Shown here in pieces: positions 35,901 to 47,900 of a DNA stretch of 64,000 bases. Within the stretch, counting starts at the first letter, position 1. Each line of letters begins with the position of its first letter. The translations under genes were made by a program, and so were the position numbers. Source of the DNA: Thalassia testudinum. Its lineage: Eukaryota; Streptophyta; Magnoliopsida; Alismatales; Hydrocharitaceae. The stretch covers positions 7,714,501-7,778,500 of the forward strand of contig JAZHRO010000012.1 of the NCBI GenBank assembly GCA_037157565.1, read 5' to 3'. A model generated the notes under the pieces. That model saw nothing but the letters and a program-made list of their open reading frames with translations. It had not been told where the DNA came from and made no database searches.

Positions 35901-38900
35901 TACTTCAAGTGCAAGCGGCCTCACAATGCCATCACCATCTAATACTTCAAGTTAAGGCTCCTGACTCAGAGGTTTTAGTATGACATTGATGACTTCCCGC
36001 CCAGAGACATGGCGAAACTTTGGGACCAGGCGATGAGGTTCGCAGAGCAAGATGACTCTTTCCACTCCTGCAATTGACTGGCTGAGGGATCTGAGGAAGA
36101 CGCCCGGTCGGCCCGAGAGAGGTAGGCCCCAGGCGACTCTGCCTCCGCCTCCATACGCGGAAGTGGCCACTTCAGCAAGTGTAAGGCCAGCTTCGCGAAA
36201 TGGAGGAACGACCGGCCTTGCAAAAGCCGGAACAATGGACTCCGCCAGACCAGGCGAGAATATTTTGAAGAATACACTCCCCTGGTCGTGAATCAGGCGG
36301 CTGTGTAGGCGGAAGTGTGGTCTACGGACAATGACTTTCCCCGCCTAAGTCGAAGAAGGTAGACAATGGGCCTTACTGTAAGTATCACAAGGCTCGGGGC
36401 CACGCCACTGAAGACTGCCGCGATCTGCGTGACTAGATAGTCCCAGGTCCGGGATGGGAACCTAGCCCACTTCGTTAGGCGAAACGAGGGCCAAGATAAG
36501 GGTAAGAGGCCCATGGAAGGCCCGGAAGATTACCACAAGGAGAGGCTCCATCATTTCCGCGGAATCAATGTTGTATTCACTGAGGCCCCCGAGCCTAATG
36601 AGACCACAGCCCGTCGCCTCGAGTAGGCGGTATCCCCCCTGCTTCCACTAATCGAGTATTACCACTAGGTTCTAGTGGCCATACCTGGGGCACCTCAGTA
36701 TGCTCACCACCCTCCCTTGTGGGTGTGGAGGTTGAAGTCATTTTTTGTGTCAATGCCGCCCTAAGCTGGCAATCCAGCCCCTCTAGGCAGCCAACCCTTA
36801 GTGCTTTCCCCACTCTTCAGTAGAGCGAGAGAGGCCCCGTCAGGCAGGCAGCCTCACAACTGTTCGCCTCTCTCCCCGACCCAGTGGAACACACTGACCC
36901 ACTGCTGCTAACACTCCTGCTGGACGGGCCACAGCAACCCCTGCTCCTTGTCGATGAGGGAAGCATCATGGACGTCCTCTTCGTCAAAATCCTATGCCAG
37001 CTGGGTTTCATGGAAGAGCACCTAGCCCCTTCGGTTCACCTGGTGGTCGATTTCGACAACCACAAAGTAATGCTGAAAGGAGAAATCAGCTTCCCCTTGT
37101 TCCTCTGCGAGGGGGACAAGCACCTCAATCGCACGACAACCTTCTTAATGGTCGAGTTGACGGCAGCTTTTGACGACATCCTTGGCCATCCTACTACCCA
37201 CGCCTTTCGGTTGATCCTCTCCTCTTACTTCCAATTCGTGCTTTTCCAGTCCCCACGCGGAGTGGGAATAATGCATGGAGATCAGTCGGTTAGGCGAGAA
37301 CTCCTCCAAATCTAGCTGGAACGGTCCCTGGAACCACTTCCCCCAAAGGCACGGAAATGGGGGAAGAGAAACCAACTCCAGGCGATCCAGCAGGAAACCA
37401 TCCCCGATCAACCGATGACTTCAGGGCTGCAGCTGGGCTTGTCAGCCATGGCTATATAGATGTATCCCGACGACGCTACCAAGCTCATCTGGGTCGGAGC
37501 GGACCTTGCGCCCTCCTAAGTGTAGGATTTGCTGCTCGTACTTCAGGCCAACGCGGACATCTTCGCTTGGTCTGCCAATGACCTACCCGGGGTGGACCCG
37601 CCCTTGATTTAGTACCACCTGAACATTCAGGCGGGCACCCGTGCAGTCAAACAGGCGTGCCTACACAAGTCGGTTGAGCATTTGCAGGCGGTCAAGGCAG
37701 AGGTGCAAAAGCTCCTAGATGGGGGATTCATAGAAGAATCCTTGCACTCGGTATGGCTCTCGAACGTCGTAATGGTGAAGAAGGCCAATGGCTAGTGGCA
37801 CATGTGCGTCGACTTCACTAACTTGAACAAAGCCTACCCGAAGGACGAGATTCCCTTGTCAAGTGTGGACTCGCTAGTGGACTCCTGTAGTGAACAGTCC
37901 CACATGTCCTTCCTAGACGTCTACAACGGATACCACCAGATTAGCCTTGTCCCAGCTGACAAACCTTACACCTCCATCATGGACATAGGTCTATTCCAAT
38001 ATAGAGTTATGCCCTTCGGCCTAAAAAATGCTGGGGCCACATACCAACTCCTTGTAAACATAATTTTTGCAAAAATAATAGAAAAAGCATTTGAGGTGTA
38101 TATTGATGATATGCTTGTGAAGGGATCGAACTTCCCATAACATCTAGAGTACTTGGCCGAGGTGTTTCAAATTCTAAGGAACACCTACCTCCGCCTGAAC
38201 CCCAACAAATGCACTTTGGGGTCTCGGTCGGTAAGTTTCTAGGATTCCTGGTCTCTAGCTGGGGAATCGAAGCCAACCCGAAAAAGATCCAAACGATTGA
38301 AGACCTGCAGCCACCAGACATGTTGAAAGGGTTGCAGTCTTTGGTCGGCAAGATCGCCTCATTAAGCCAATTCTTGTCCCGATCTTTCGACAAATGCCTA
38401 CCCTTTTTCGAGTGCATAAAAAAGGGCAAAGGCTTCAATGCCGCCCACTGGACTCCCCACTGCCAGAAGACTCTGGAGGAAGTCAAGATTGCACTCCGAA
38501 GTCCCCCGTCCTAAGGGTCCCCCAACCTAGGGAGGTTCTCTCCTTGTACTTAGTCGCCTCCGCATTGACCGTTAGCGCCATCCTAGTCAGCGATTGGGGC
38601 GGAGCTCAGCGGCCTGTGTATTTCATTAGCAAGACCTATCAAGGTGTGGAAGCCAAGTTCACGATCATTGAGAAGTTGGGGCTAACCCTTGTCATTGCAA
38701 CTCGGAAACTATGCCTGTAATTCCAAGCCCACATAATAACGGTCCTGTCAGACTACCCTATCCGGCGAATGCTGCACAAGCCCACGCGGTTAGCACAATA
38801 GATCAAATGGGCTATGGAGCTAGCCGAATTTGACGTCAAATATCAGCTGCGAAGGGCGATTAAGGCACAAGTCCTAGCGGACTTCGTTGCCGAATTCACT

Positions 38901-41900
38901 GATCCTGATGCCTCCCTCTCACTCCCCTTGTGACTATACATTGACGGCTCGTCGATAACAACCAGGTCTGGAGTTGGGATAACTTTGACCGCCTTAGATG
39001 ACGCTACTCATAAATACGCCATAAAATTGGACTTCCCTGCGTCCAATAACTAGGCGGAATACGAGGCCATGATGGCATGCATCCGAGTAGCAAAATCCAT
39101 GGGGATCGCCTTACTTGAGATTCATACGGACTCCCAGTTGGTCGCCAATCAAATAAACGACAAGTACCAGGCTCGGGATCCAAACATGATGCTATACGTA
39201 GACAAAGTCAAGGAGTTGGCGGATTTCAAAACTGTCTCCATCAAGTGGGTATCCCGAGCAGACAACCCCTTGGCAGACACGGTTAAACTCGCCGCTGCCA
39301 TCCCTTGGGGGCAAGACGAGGGCATCTGCCTTTAGACTCTGAAAGAGTCAACTGTCCTCACTCTCAGAACGCTCATGACAGAGCCGTCCACTTCCTGGAT
39401 GATGCCTATCATTACTTAAGCTCTGGCAAGCTGCCCCTGGAAGAACACCGACCCAGGGCCTTCCGCCTCAAGGCCTCCAGGTACATCCTGATAGAAGGGC
39501 AGCTGTACAAGCGGGGGTATTTCACTCCTCTGCTACACTGCCTAACTCAGGATGAGGCAACCCAAGCCCTACAACATGCCCATGGAGACGCTTGCGGGAA
39601 CCACGAAGGGTACAAGGCGCTCCTTGCTAGATTATTCTAGGTGGGCTACTTCTAGCCCTAAATGAAGCAGCATTGCAAAACCTTCATGTGCAAGTGCGAC
39701 AAATACTAGCGTTTTTCCACCTTGCACTACTTGCCACTTGGAAAATCGGTACCCGTCATGTCACCCATCTCCTTTGCAAAGTGGGGCATGGACTTCGTCG
39801 GTCCTTTCCCGTTAGCCTCAGCTTAGAAGCTATTCATCTTGGTAGCCATTGATTACTTTTCCAAGTAGGTCGAAGCCAAGGCCATGGCCAGCCCAACGGC
39901 CGACAGGGTCATATCTTTCTTCCAAAAGAGCATTATAGCTCAGTACAAGATATCCTACTACATAGTCGCGGACAACGGAACCCAGTTCACTTGCAAAAAA
40001 TTTGAAAAATTTTGCGTTAGCTGGGACATTCGTCTATGCTTTACGTCAGCGGGTCATCCTCAGGCGAACGGACAAGTCGAAGTAACTAACCACACCATCT
40101 TAGTGCTTAAACGTCGGCTAGATTCAGCTAAAGGGAGATAGGCAGAGGAACTTCCAAACGTTATTTAGGGATACAGGACTTGCCATAGGACTTCCATAGG
40201 CCACACACCATTCAACTTGGTGTATGGCATGGAAATCTGGCTACCCATTGAAACGGTCCTCCCCACCTACAAAATGCAACTTTACAACCCAGCCACCAAC
40301 GATAATCAAGTCTGCATATCCTTAGACCTCCTAGACAAGTTAAGGGATAAAGCCTCCGAGATGACCCTCAAGCGCAAAGAAACCATTGTCGCCTCATACA
40401 ACAAATGCGCCAAGACACGGAAGTTCTCTCAAAGAGACCTGGTTCTGTGAAAGTGCGAAGTCTCCATACTGACCCAGTCGGGTGGGAAACTAGACTCATC
40501 GTAGGAAGGGCCTTACAAGATTTGTAAAGACAGTCTAGATGACTTCTATGAATTACAAGTCCTAAATGGTAGGGACATCCCTCGTACTTGGCATGTAAGC
40601 AACTTACGAATGTACCATACATAAAGGCCCATGAGTAATAAAGAGATCTTTTCTTTCATTCCAACAACTTTGTTTGTTACATCCCTCTTAAACAAAAGGG
40701 GGGGGAGGGGGAGAAAGGGAAAGAAACAACAAGAAGAGGTGATAGAAAAGGCAACAACGCAAACATTGTCAGAGGATTCTACTACGGCTCGAACGTGTCC
40801 CAACTAGTTGAAGGCGAAAGGCTGAGTGGACTAACAACCCCCGCAACCGGGTCACCTACCTCTGCCGAGCCCGCCTCCTCGACAATCGGTAGCGCTGCCT
40901 CCTCAGTAGTCGTTCGGGCCGACCCATTGTTAGGTGACCGATCCACAGGTGGTTCTGGGTGCTTGTCGTCAGCAAGAAGAGCAGCCCCGTTGAGGCTTTC
41001 ATATTCTGACATCAGTTGGTCAATCGACCAATTGCACAGCTCCTCCGCGGAGACTCGCTTTCCCCCTAGGGCCTGGATGGAAGCCAGGGTCTGCTTCCCG
41101 ATATCCTGTAAAAGCTCCTCCTGGATCTGTCCCATAGATGGGTCCCTGGCAAAGAAGTTCATGACCACCTTGGCATTCAGCTTCGGCCCTTCTGCCTCCT
41201 CTGCGGGTTCCTCCACCTCCTTTAACTTTGCCACTTGCAAGCCTCGTTCGAACGCAAGCTCCTGGGCTTCGACGAGGTCGGCCTTCAGTTTTTCTGCGTC
41301 CGCCTCTGCCTTCTCTAGACTCGCTCACATGGAGGCAAGTCTATTGATTAACGTGCTCAGGCGAATGCGCTCTTCCTCAAGAGCCCTCTCATACCCCTCC
41401 ATGGAGGTAGAGTGCTTGGCCTTTAGCACCTACACCTCCTTCAAGGAGGCGACCTTGGCACAGGCGACTAAGAGGCGCTCAGACAGGTCTCCCAGAGTTG
41501 CTAGGTGGGTGTGGTGCCCCCTCATGAGCTTCTCCTCTAGCTCCTCGCCAGTGGCAGAGGCCCTCCACAGCAGGGAGCAGGTCTTCTTCAACTCCCCCTT
41601 TAGCCAGCTCGCTAGGCTAGTAGCCTCCCGCTGGGAGTGGAGACTTCACTCCGCCTCCTCCGCCGCCTGCTCTCGCGCAGCAACGGCCTCTGCCACTTGT
41701 TGGAGCAATTGTCGATGCTCTGCTTTGGCCATCACAACCCACTGAGCAGCCAGGTCCGCTGCGTTGCCCGGCCCAGCCAAGGCAGGAAGATCTAGGGAAA
41801 CACCCCCACGTGGGATGCAACGCAACCTAAGTATCTCCACCTAAAAATCACTAGCGCGTCAGAATACAAGTAGTTCTAGCCAAGAAAAACATGCCTAATG

Positions 41901-44900
41901 AGCTTACTGCGCGCATACCGTAGAACATGTGGTTCCAGTCCATGCCGTGAGGCCTAGAAGTGGCCCAAGACACGGTATCATGTAGATGCTTTAGCACCTG
42001 CCTCTCCAAGTCGGGGGCCCAACTAGATGCTCCCAGTTGAACAAGCACCCCAAGCCTGCGTTCGGACCCCCCAGAGGCACCCTCCAACATGGATCCAACA
42101 ATGGACCTGACAGTGCGGCCAATCATCCTTGAGCCCCCCCCCCCACTCGGAGGGATTCACCAGAACTTGGGCACCGGTAGAACTTCACCTGTAGTAGGGT
42201 TGCCCAAAAACGTTGCCCGCGCCAGTCGCCTCCCAGGCTAGTAAAGCAAACACCCTAGACGAAGCCAACGAAACAGAAAAACTAAAGGCACCCTTTGGCC
42301 GAACCACTTCTAGCGGTGCCTTCGAGGGAGAGTCACCAAGGGAGATCACCTTTGGTGGCTTACACGGAGCCGGAGGAGGGGAAGGTGCATCTTCCCCCTT
42401 GGCTTCGTTAGGACTTCGCAGTGAGAACATCGTCGACTCCTCCCGCGAAGGCTCCACACGGCGACCTTTCCTCGCCCGCCTTAGGGGGACCTCTGGCTCC
42501 TCTACAGCCCGTTCAAGGGCCTCTTACTTTCACTTCAGCCCCTGCCAATGAGCGGATTCACTCTCCTCCCCCTACTCTGCAGCCTCTCCTCGCCTTGTCG
42601 TGACCCACGGCGGGTGACGAGGTTACCTCGATGCTTGGGTGCGCTCGGCTGGGTGAATCGCTCGAAAGCTGCAACCAGAGATACCGGATTAGTAAGGGGC
42701 GGGTGCAAGGTACGACATGAAATCTATTCTCTACTTCCCCCCACTTACATGGCATCGGCAACTCGTCTGCCACCTATGACAACGCCTCCCGAGCCTCCTT
42801 CCGCCTGAGCTCCAATCGAGCGATTAGACCAAACTTAACCAACTTTTCCACGTCCACCCGCACAAATAGGTCAAGATCCTCAGCTCGGGGCAGTTGGTCC
42901 TTCTTAGGCGGACCTTGCCAAGTGGAGGGGACTCCGAGGTCTTCAAGATTGGAGAGAAAAAAAGAAATGGTGGTCCTGCCCCTTCAAACTATCGGGGAGG
43001 TCCACTATCCGATATCCGGCTTGTCGACTATACAACGTATAAGTGCGGAAAGGAGGCCTGCCCTTTTTAACTCTTCAAGGCATCTGCTTGAAGTAGTTCT
43101 CCATCTCAACACTATAAATGGTAGGAGGACACTCAAGTCCTCTCCCAAGCAATCCGAGAGAAATCGAAAGATTGTATACTCTGTAACCTTGTAAAATTAT
43201 AGTGCATAGTTGGGAGTCTTATCCTTCCCCCAGATGTACACCTCTTGCAGTGGAACTGGATAATCAACCGTTGTGTCATCTGTGAGATTGTTTTTGTTCC
43301 CTCAATCGGACCACCCATTCTAGGGAGTCCAATCACTTCTTACGTCGGAAACCCCACATCCATGGAGAGGTGATCAAGTGCAAAATTAAATATCTTCGAA
43401 GTGATGGTGGGGGTGAGTATATGTCTCAAGATTTCAAGGGATTTCTTAATGGTAATGGAATTATTCATCAAAGGAGTTGCCCTTGAACCCCAGAACAAAA
43501 TGGAGTGACGGAACATAAGCATAGACACATTTGTGAAACTGCACTTAGTATGCTACATAGTAAGGGCACTCTTAAATACCTATGGTTAGAGGCATTTCGC
43601 ACTGTTGTTTATTTAATTAACAAGATACAAACCTGGAAGACATCTTATCCATTGTTGTATTGCTGTTTGCCTAACTATTCCATGTCTTATATAGTCGGTA
43701 GTACTGCTTATGTTCACATGGATAGGAACTCACATGACAGACTTGATCCAAGAGCCGTTAGATGCATCTTTGTTGGGTATGATGAGGAGATCAAAGGCTA
43801 CGGGTGTTTCAACATAACAACTAAGAAGTTCTATGTTTCAAGGCATGTTACTTTTGATGAAGAGATTACTAGTCACTAAGTCAATCAACAAAATAGATGA
43901 CCTTGTTGTACCTACACAGAATAGTATCCAGGTTGACACTTATGTTCCAGAGACAGTAGCTTTTATCACTTATCAGTGACAATACTCTAGAAACATTCCC
44001 CATGGAAACCAAATGGTGCCTTCTATCGTTGAGCAGAATACAACACCAGTCATGAAGAAACTCTTCAACCATCTAACTAAATCTTCACCTACTAGGCTAC
44101 TATCTCTCAAGATGTCACTACTTCCGAGGTCATCAATACTGATGGTTCAAGACAGGTATCAACACACTCTTACCACTTGTGTCCACGAAAGGATTCTGAC
44201 ATGCAATACCCCCTTGCCAACTACATTGATTATAGCACCTGTACCATTGGGTTCCAGAATTTTATTACCAATGCTCTTCGTGTTAAGGAACCACGTCACT
44301 ACAAAGATGCCATCAAAGTTGAACGATGGATATAAGCCATGCAGGAAGAGATGGATGCTATGTGACAAAACTATGCTCAGATCCTTGTATCTCAACCTTT
44401 ACACAAGAATGTTGTTGGGTTAAAATGGGTCTACAAGATCAAATACAATTTTGATGTAACTATAAAAAATTCAAGGTCCAACTTGTAGCTAAGGGGTTTA
44501 CTCAGCAATATGGTGAGGATTTCAATGAGATGTTCAGTCCATTTATCAAAGTTATTATTTGCCTTATCATGAGACTTGCACATAGTCATGGATGGATACT
44601 ACATTAACTTGATGTTAAGAATGTCTTTCTTTGTGGACATTTGCAGGAAAAGGTTTACATGGAACAACCTGAAGGTTTTGGAGAAATGCATAGAGCTAAT
44701 TATGTTTGTGAGACGTGCTTTATTTATGGTCTCAAGCGAGCTTCTCGAACCTAGTATTTCAGTTTTCACAAAGTTATGATGAACCTGGGGTTGCAACAAT
44801 GCTCTATAGATCATTCTTTGTTCAATTAAAGGGGGAATTTTTGTTCTCCTATTGGTGTATGTTTGATGATATTGTTTTGTCTGGCAACTTTGTCACTATT

Positions 44901-47900
44901 ATTGACAAAGCTAAGGAGTTAGACCACCACTTTAGTATCAAGGACCTCGGTACTCTTCGTTACTTTCTGGGAAGATTTGGCAATCGACTAATGGTGACAC
45001 AACACAAGTACACTCTTGACTTGATATGTTGGTTTAATTTCGTAGATTGCAAGCCTGTCTCCACTCCAGCTTTGTCATAGCACAAGTTATTCAAAGTCAA
45101 CACTCAGCATCTGATCCTGCAAATTTTCGCTGTGTGGTAGGGGCATTGCATTAGCTCACCATTACCCATCCTACTATTACCTTTCTCATTAATCAAGTTT
45201 ATGCATGTTCCCATAATAAATCACCTCGAGGTTGCCAAACACATTTTCTAATATTTGAAGGGAACGGTCTTCGATTCCAAGATTCCAATCTTGTCAATGA
45301 TGAAAGAAGATTGCTTGCATATTTGGATGCAGATTGAGTAGATCTCGGCGATCAAAGATTAACTACAAGATATTATGTTTTCGTTGGACAAAATTTACCA
45401 TCTTAGAAGAGTAGAAAACAAAGCAGTGTGGCAAGATCCAGCATAGAAGCAAAACATCATGCCCTTGCATCAGTAGTAAGAGAATTAATTTGGATCCAGT
45501 CAATCTTGAACAATCCATGGATTCGAAACAGGTGCACAACCATCTTTTGTAACAATCAAAGCACATGTGCTCTAACAGTAAATCCTGTCTTACATGACTA
45601 GTCGAAGCATATATAGATAGACCACCACTTCGTTAGAGAAAAAGAGCAAATTGGAGAAATTTCCGTACAACACATTTCCACTGATCTAATGACAATGCTT
45701 GTTGGATGAGAATGTGCCAGAATGAGGAAAAAATTGAGCAGTTATCAACCCCGTGCTCAATTTGCAAAGGGTTGATAGAATTATGTGTTGGAGTTTTCTA
45801 TAAATATTGTAAATTATTAAAGGTATGTGGACCATCTTGTAATTTGCCCTCTTAGGTAGCAAGTTTGCTTTATTATAAATATAACCCTAGGGTCTCCTTT
45901 CTAGATAATTACGAGAGAAACCCTAGGCTTGGATGTAGAGAGGCACGCTACCTCTTGAATTGGGTTAACAAATGTCTCTTTCTCTGAGTTGTTTGTGATT
46001 GCTCAATTCTTTACAAGTTTTAAAGTTCGAAAGGCATTTTCTTGTTGAGATATGGAGGTAGGGTGACATCGGTTTATTTAAGGAGTGTAAGATTATTTGG
46101 ACTTTCGAGATTTTTCTTAAGCAAGTGAGCTTTGACATTTTTTATTTGGAGGAATTTTGGATGGTCCTAGAGAAAGGGAGTGGTTTGGAAGTCTATAAGG
46201 AGAAATCTATTATTGGTCTGTATGGCTCTGGAAAAATAGGGTAATGTTTAAGAGTTTTTTTTTTTTTGGAAAAGTGCAGGGGTGGTTATCCAAATGATAA
46301 CCACCTAGGAATTTCAATGATCTGAAGTCACATATTACAAATTACAACCCTAGCTATATTAAAACAACAAAATAGACTCCACAAAATTCTCAACATGAGT
46401 GTTGCCCTCAAAACACCATTGCATTCCTACTCAACCAAATGCCTATAAAATCGCCAAAAGCTGCGCCCTTTCCTTCTTCGTTCAAAAAGAATTCTATCCT
46501 CCATTCCTGCTCCCGCATTTGAAGGACCTCTAGAAGTCGTCCAAAGAGAGATGTGACCACCATCCATCACCAAAACGACTCTAAATCTGTTTCTCTATAG
46601 GGCAGGTGAAGAATAGGTGCTTCACATCCTCATTAGCTCCAAGACAAAGAAGGCACACCTTATCCTTCTCTAAGGCTCATCTGGCCCTCTACACCTTTGT
46701 CATAAACCTGCCTTTCCTAAATAGCTAAGCAAATATCTTCACCTTAAAAGGACATGAGGTCTCCTAGACCAACCTACAATCCCTAACAAGATCAATATCC
46801 CCCCAAGCTGCAGGACTTCCCAACCTTCTATAGGCACCACAAACAAAGAAATCTCCCTCATCCCAACCATATGTGTCGACCCCTTCCTCTGGTAGAAAAC
46901 CTTCCAGGTCCTGTAAGAGCTCTTGCACTTCTACGATTCTTTGATCAAATAGGTTTCCCGAAAATATGGGGCACCAGCAATCATCCCAAACCTCAGCTAT
47001 CATGGCTGCTCTGTCAACGGCCAACACTATGAGCTTGAGGAAGCGATCACACAACCTTCCCTGTCTTGTCCAATCATCCATCCAAAATCTGAAGCTACAT
47101 CCCGAGGGGGAGACATCAACAAATCCCAAGGAGATCTTCCATAACAAGGCCGTAGGATCCTTCCCACCAAACATTCTTCTCCCCTAAGCAATCTCGCAAT
47201 CCACTTGGTCAGGAGGCTATCATTCATCCTTCTTACCTCCCTGACACCCAGACCCTCCTCCTTCATAGGTTTGCACACCTCCCTCCAAGTGACCAGCCCC
47301 ACTCCCATTAGCCCCATAATTAGTCCAAAAAAATCCCCTCATGAGACTCAAAATCTTCTTCTCAACCTATTGCGGCATCTTCAACACCGATGCAAAATAG
47401 GAGGGCATGGATGCTAGAATTGCTTTGAGGATCACTAACCGTCCTCCTCTAGACAATAATTTGGAAGCCCAACCTGTCAATCGTCTTTCAATCCTTCCTA
47501 CCAAAGGAAATCAGTCTTGCACAGTAACCCTCTTGTCAGATAGCGGTAAGCCAAGGTAGGAGATTGGTAGGGTACCCTTCTCCGTACCCAGCACAGCACT
47601 ACAAGCATTGGCCTCCTCCTCAGCCATACCAAAAGGGATGAAAGATGACTTTCGGTAATTAATTTGCAGGCCCGAAGCCTCTCCAAATAGCTCAATTCGA
47701 ATATGAATCATCCTCGCCTCTGTCTCAGACCCTTCCACAAAGAATAGAGTATTATTTGCATACTAAAGCACTGGAACATCAACTCCATCTTCCACCGAGA
47801 ATCCTCTTATCAGCCTAGCCCCACAAGCCTTAACTGATGACCTCGCCAAGGCATCAACAACCAGCACAAAAAGCATAGGTGCTAGTGGGCACCCTTGCCG

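Larger units (their letters stand above)
34225..43376 (+). mobile_element. Complete Tat-lineage Ty3/gypsy retrotransposon
   Basis: 9152 bp, bounded by TGATGAGGGG and GTGATCA with a perfect 5-bp duplication AGTGC at 34220-34224 and 43377-43381. It contains 5' LTR (34225-34885), primer site, gag, protease, RT, RNase H, a second RNase H, integrase, an antisense ORF, and a 3' LTR of which only the last 280 bp align with the 5' LTR. The second RNase H and antisense ORF place it in Tat. Coding regions carry many stops and a few frameshifts, so it is defective. Confidence 0.88.

Noticed and set aside
39336..40622. TAG read as a sense codon in the integrase frame
   Set aside because: TAG replaces both Trp and Gln, and TAA and TGA also occur; reassignment would not explain two different residues. 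Deamination does.
40795..41745. 316-codon plus-strand ORF, the longest in the window
   Set aside because: It is the reverse shadow of the antisense coiled-coil ORF; the Ala/Glu-rich heptad pattern is on the minus strand and this frame is Ser/Ala-rich noise.
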